The translations under genes and the position numbers were made by a program. A stretch of DNA of 64,000 nt from Hymenobacter sp. BRD128 (GTDB taxonomy: Bacteria > Bacteroidota > Bacteroidia > Cytophagales > Hymenobacteraceae). Positions within the stretch are counted from its first letter, which is position 1. Every line of letters begins with the position of its first letter. This document shows positions 61,486 to 64,000 of the stretch, one piece after another. The notes under the pieces are model-generated. The model was given only the letters and a program-made list of their open reading frames with translations, ran no database searches and was not told where the DNA came from. The stretch spans positions 372,001-436,000 of the forward strand of contig NZ_CP053908.1 of the NCBI RefSeq assembly GCF_013256625.1, given 5' to 3'.

Positions 61486-62718
61486 GGCCATTGTGGGCTT
61501 AGGGGCGGGGGCGGGCTGCGGCCGGCGCAGGTTGCGCACGTACAGCAGGCCGATGCCCAGGGCCAGCAGGCCTTCGGCCAGCACCGTGGGCCGCACGCCC
61601 ACGTGCTGCGATACCGTGCCCACCAGCACGCTGCCCAGCGGCAGCGCGGCCGTGTACACGAGCACGTAGAGGCTGATAACCCGCCCGCGCATGGCCGGTA
61701 GCACCAGCGTTTGCAGCAGCGTCACGTTGATAGTGGTCTGGGCCATCATGCCGAAGGCGCCCACCACCAGAAACGCCAGTGCCCCCAGGTACCAGGGCGT
61801 GTAGGCAAACAGCAGCAGCCCCGCGCCAAACACAAACGTGGTGGCGGTTATCGTTTTATTCAGGTTGGTGCCGGGCTTTAGCGAAGTCAGGTACAGCGCC
61901 CCGATGAGCCCGCCCAGCCCGATGGCGCCGTCGAGCAGGCCGAAGGTGGTGGCCGTGCCGCCAAAGATGTCCTTGGCATACACTGGCAGGAGCGTGGTGA
62001 AGGGCAGCACCAATAGCGCCGTAAGGCCTAGGGTGCTGATGATGAACCGGATATCGGGCGTAGCCAGCACGTATTGGAAGCCTTCCGTGAGTTCTTCCAG
62101 GATATTTTTAGCAGATGCCTTGGCTACGAAAGCCGGCAGGCGCATGGCCAGCAGCGAGGCGATAACGGGCACAAAGCTGAGCGTGTTCAGGCCAAAGCAG
62201 GTGGCCGCCCCGAGCCGCTCGATGGCCAGGCCCGCCAGCGCCGGCCCCAGCAGCTTGCTGAGGTTGAGCATGGTCGAGTTGAGCGCCACCGCGTTGGCCA
62301 CGTCCTGCTTATCGGCCACCAGCTCATAAACCAGCGACTGGCGCGCCGGCACGTCGAAGGCATTTATGAGCCCCAGCACGGCGCTCAGGGCCAGTATTTC
62401 CCACACCGCGTCGGCCCGTCGGTACACGGCCAGCGTCAGCAGCCCGGCCTGGGCCATCGACAAAATCTGGGTAAGCAGCAGCAGGCGGTAGCGGCTGTAG
62501 CGGTCGGCCACCACGCCCCCGAGCAGCGAAAACAGGGCCGATGGAAACAGCGTGGCAAACACGCTCACGCCCAGCATAAACTTGGAGTGCGTTTGGGCAT
62601 AGATAACCCAGCTCACGGCCGTTTTCTGCATCCAGGTGCCGACCAGCGACAGCGACTGACCGGCAAAAAACAGGCGATAGTTGCGGCTGCGAAACGCGCG
62701 CAATGCGTCAGTAATCAT
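61483..62718 (-). CDS. MFS transporter (EntS-like, MFS_3 group)
   Basis: 411 residues, about 12 membrane segments. RNYRLFFAGQSLSLVGTWMQ at the start, the cytoplasmic loop GGVVADRYSRYRLLLLTQ between TM2 and TM3, and FDVPARQSLVYELV are typical of the MFS_3 group of exporters for siderophores or drugs. The substrate is unknown. It lies 12 bases downstream of a MarR gene on the same strand, with a palindromic operator ahead of both, so it is likely a MarR-controlled efflux pump. Confidence 0.92.
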   Translation of the reverse strand: MITDALRAFRSRNYRLFFAGQSLSLVGTWMQKTAVSWVIYAQTHSKFMLGVSVFATLFPSALFSLLGGVVADRYSRYRLLLLTQILSMAQAGLLTLAVYRRADAVWEILALSAVLGLINAFDVPARQSLVYELVADKQDVANAVALNSTMLNLSKLLGPALAGLAIERLGAATCFGLNTLSFVPVIASLLAMRLPAFVAKASAKNILEELTEGFQYVLATPDIRFIISTLGLTALLVLPFTTLLPVYAKDIFGGTATTFGLLDGAIGLGGLIGALYLTSLKPGTNLNKTITATTFVFGAGLLLFAYTPWYLGALAFLVVGAFGMMAQTTINVTLLQTLVLPAMRGRVISLYVLVYTAALPLGSVLVGTVSQHVGVRPTVLAEGLLALGIGLLYVRNLRRPQPAPAPKPTMA

Positions 62719-62730
62719 TCCGGGCGGTAA

Positions 62731-63171
62731 TTAGTTGAACTCGACAAGCCTAGCCATCACCCCCAGGCTTTGGTGCAGCATTTGCAGCTCGGCGGCCGAG
62801 CAGGTTTGCGCCAGGGCCTGGCCTAGCCAGTCGTTCAGCTCTTGCTGCATGGCAATCACGTGGGCTTGCCCTGCTGCCGATAGCGCAACGAGCACCTTGC
62901 GCTTATCCGTAGCCGAGGCCTGGCGCGTGATGTAGCCCAGCTCGGCCAGGTGATTGAGTATTTGGGACATAGCTTGCGTGGTGACTTTTTCGCGCGCCGC
63001 CAGCTCGCTGGGCAGCAACGGCTGCTGCTGGGTGAGCTGCTTGATAACGGCTCGCTCGGTGAGCGAAAGCGTGGCGTGCAGCGGCGAGTGCGCGCGCAGC
63101 TTCTTGACGAGCCGGCTCACTACCGTGCGCAACTCGGTGGCTAGGTGCTGAGTGTCGGGCAAGGCAGGCAT
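62731..63171 (-). CDS. MarR-family transcriptional regulator
   Basis: 146 residues with a winged helix-turn-helix: VIKQLTQQQPLLPSELAARE, TTQAMSQILNHLAELGYI (recognition helix) and ASATDKRKVLVALSAAGQ (wing). Flanking helices form the dimer. MarR proteins usually repress their own operon and a linked pump until a small ligand or oxidant is bound. The perfect palindrome at 63183-63219 and the MFS gene directly downstream fit that model. No Cys sensor is evident in the domain. Confidence 0.93.
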   Translation of the reverse strand: MPALPDTQHLATELRTVVSRLVKKLRAHSPLHATLSLTERAVIKQLTQQQPLLPSELAAREKVTTQAMSQILNHLAELGYITRQASATDKRKVLVALSAAGQAHVIAMQQELNDWLGQALAQTCSAAELQMLHQSLGVMARLVEFN

Positions 63172-63182
63172 TTAGAAAGAAA

Positions 63183-63219
63183 TTTTAGTAAGCTACTTTA
63201 CAAAAATAGCTTACTAAAA
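63183..63219 (-). promoter_or_regulatory. Predicted MarR operator (perfect 13-bp dyad)
   Basis: TTTTAGTAAGCTA (63183-63195) and its exact inverse (63207-63219) are separated by 11 bases, 12 bases upstream of the marR ATG. MarR sites are typically dyads of this type; the 24-base centre-to-centre spacing suggests two half-sites or two dimers. Confidence 0.75.
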
Positions 63220-63249
63220 GTGAAGTGAAGGTGACGCTGGCGCATTGTC

Positions 63250-63302
63250 ACAAAAATTGCAGCCCGGCCAGCCCGCGCGAAAAAGCGCTGGGCTAGCCGG
63301 GC
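63250..63302 (-). terminator. Terminator-like hairpin after the partial right-edge gene
   Basis: A GC-rich stem (63262-63278 with 63285-63302, one bulge, including GGCTAGCC) is followed on the minus strand by GCAATTTTTG. It lies about 28 bases past the stop of the gene ending at 63330. Confidence 0.6.
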
Positions 63303-63329
63303 TGGCGCGAGGCGGTCGGCGGCGCTACG

Positions 63330-64000
63330 CTACTCGTCGGTGAGGCGGTCGTAGTTGTCGAAGCGTTCCTTCTTTTTGGTCGGCGCCGGCGTATTGAGCG
63401 TGCCGTTCGACTCGGGCTCGTAGCGCAGGCGGCGGTGCGAGGCGGCGCGCAGCACATCCTGGCCGGCGCCGGCGTGCACCACTAGTTTCAGGCCGTCGCC
63501 CGTCAGGTCAAACTGGTCGTCGCCCCCCAGCCCTTCGAGGGTGAGGCGCTTGGTTTCGCGGGTGTAAAATGTGCGCTGGTAGAACAGCGAGTCGGCGCCG
63601 AGCGTGCGGTTGTACACGCGCACGGTGGTCGAGTCGGGCATGCGCGCTACTACGAAGTGGTCGGGCAGTTCGGTGCCAGCCACCACGGGGCGCTCGGCTT
63701 TCAGCGCATAATACGTCTGGGCCAGCTGGGGCAGCGCATCGCGGCGGCTCTGCAAGTCGCGCAGCAGGCGCGGGCCTTCGAGGGCATACACGGCAGGCGG
63801 CAGCTGGCGCACGGCGCGGGCCAGGGTCGAGTCGGGCAGGTGGGCCACCGCAAAGCTGGCCGCCGCCGCAAAGTCGCGCCGCGTGAGGGCATTGAGCCCG
63901 CGCTGGTCTACGTAGCGGCCCTGGCCGGTGAGGGCCGGAATGTCGTGGTATTCGTGCTTAAACGTAACGAAGTGCCGCACGGTAAATTTGCGCGTCATCA
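63330..64000 (-). CDS. C-terminal part of a large Bacteroidota surface or phosphoesterase-type protein (5' end outside window)
   Basis: The frame is open to the right edge, so only the last ~223 codons are present. Visible: a helical block (AVRQLPPAVYALEGPRLLRDL), a beta-rich part with VVARMPDSTTVRVYNRTLG, and FYTRETKRLTLEGLGGDDQFDLTG, then a short basic tail ending in DNYDRLTDE. The E-T-K-x-L-x-L-x-G-L-G-G-D-D pattern is typical of the C-terminal beta region in large exported Bacteroidota proteins that often also carry a metallophosphoesterase and an outer-membrane barrel. I cannot see those parts, and no barrel follows. Confidence 0.5.
   Translation of the reverse strand, partial: MTRKFTVRHFVTFKHEYHDIPALTGQGRYVDQRGLNALTRRDFAAAASFAVAHLPDSTLARAVRQLPPAVYALEGPRLLRDLQSRRDALPQLAQTYYALKAERPVVAGTELPDHFVVARMPDSTTVRVYNRTLGADSLFYQRTFYTRETKRLTLEGLGGDDQFDLTGDGLKLVVHAGAGQDVLRAASHRRLRYEPESNGTLNTPAPTKKKERFDNYDRLTDE

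Noticed and set aside
1-64000. CRISPR arrays, tRNA and rRNA genes
   Set aside because: No regularly spaced direct repeats, no tRNA cloverleaf with GGTTCGA-type T-arms, and no rRNA-like conserved blocks were seen on either strand.

Overview
The window looks like part of a chromosome of a GC-rich Bacteroidota, most probably Hymenobacter or a close relative in the Cytophagales. The signs are a type IX secretion (T9SS) C-terminal sorting domain, a gliding-motility-associated C-terminal domain, Bacteroidota families (DUF1684, DUF2147, DUF4468, a probable DUF5686 protein), -7 boxes of the form TAnnTTTG, mostly weak Shine-Dalgarno sequences, and GC-rich genes full of the hexamer GCTAGC. The species call is an inference. 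No rRNA, tRNA or CRISPR array was seen.

Layout. 1-13.6 kb is housekeeping: a probable DUF5686 protein, a lipoprotein, a membrane phosphoesterase, radC, a DUF1684 protein, pheT, a two-domain M16 protease, a small coiled-coil gene followed by zapA and rny (cell division and RNA decay), and a lipoprotein amidase. An acyl-CoA-binding-type protein (13.6-14.1 kb) ends this block.

14.2-40.5 kb is a large surface-glycan locus. It holds asnB, UDP-glucose dehydrogenase, UDP-glucuronate decarboxylase (giving UDP-xylose), a sugar aminotransferase, a truncated glucose-1-phosphate cytidylyltransferase, ten glycosyltransferases (families GT61, GT14, GT2, GT4), a PglK/MsbA-like ABC exporter, a formyltransferase-like/propeller fusion and an O-acyltransferase. 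Inside it, about 20.45-25.4 kb is a distinct AT-rich island with one intact GT61 and one GT14 gene, a decayed acyltransferase, IS3- and IS630-type relics and several long perfect hairpins. It starts exactly where the cytidylyltransferase gene breaks off. A second decayed stretch lies at 37.1-38.2 kb.

40.6-64 kb is mixed cell-envelope and maintenance: a frameshifted gliding-type surface protein, a T9SS-exported M1 peptidase, NlpC/P60 and M61 peptidases, a split DsbD system, a Kup potassium transporter, an FKBP isomerase, an interrupted DinB gene, MtgA, an App1-like phosphatase, topoisomerase IB and a MarR-MFS pair with a clear operator palindrome.

The strongest candidate for something undescribed is a roughly 385-nt plus-strand element at 46.6-47.0 kb. 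It has a nested multi-stem fold with possible pseudoknots, a 23-codon ORF behind an extended Shine-Dalgarno sequence, and a strong intrinsic terminator. It matches no RNA family I can recognise. A second genome-scale signal is the GCTAGC palindrome, found about 80 times in the window and absent from the AT-rich island.
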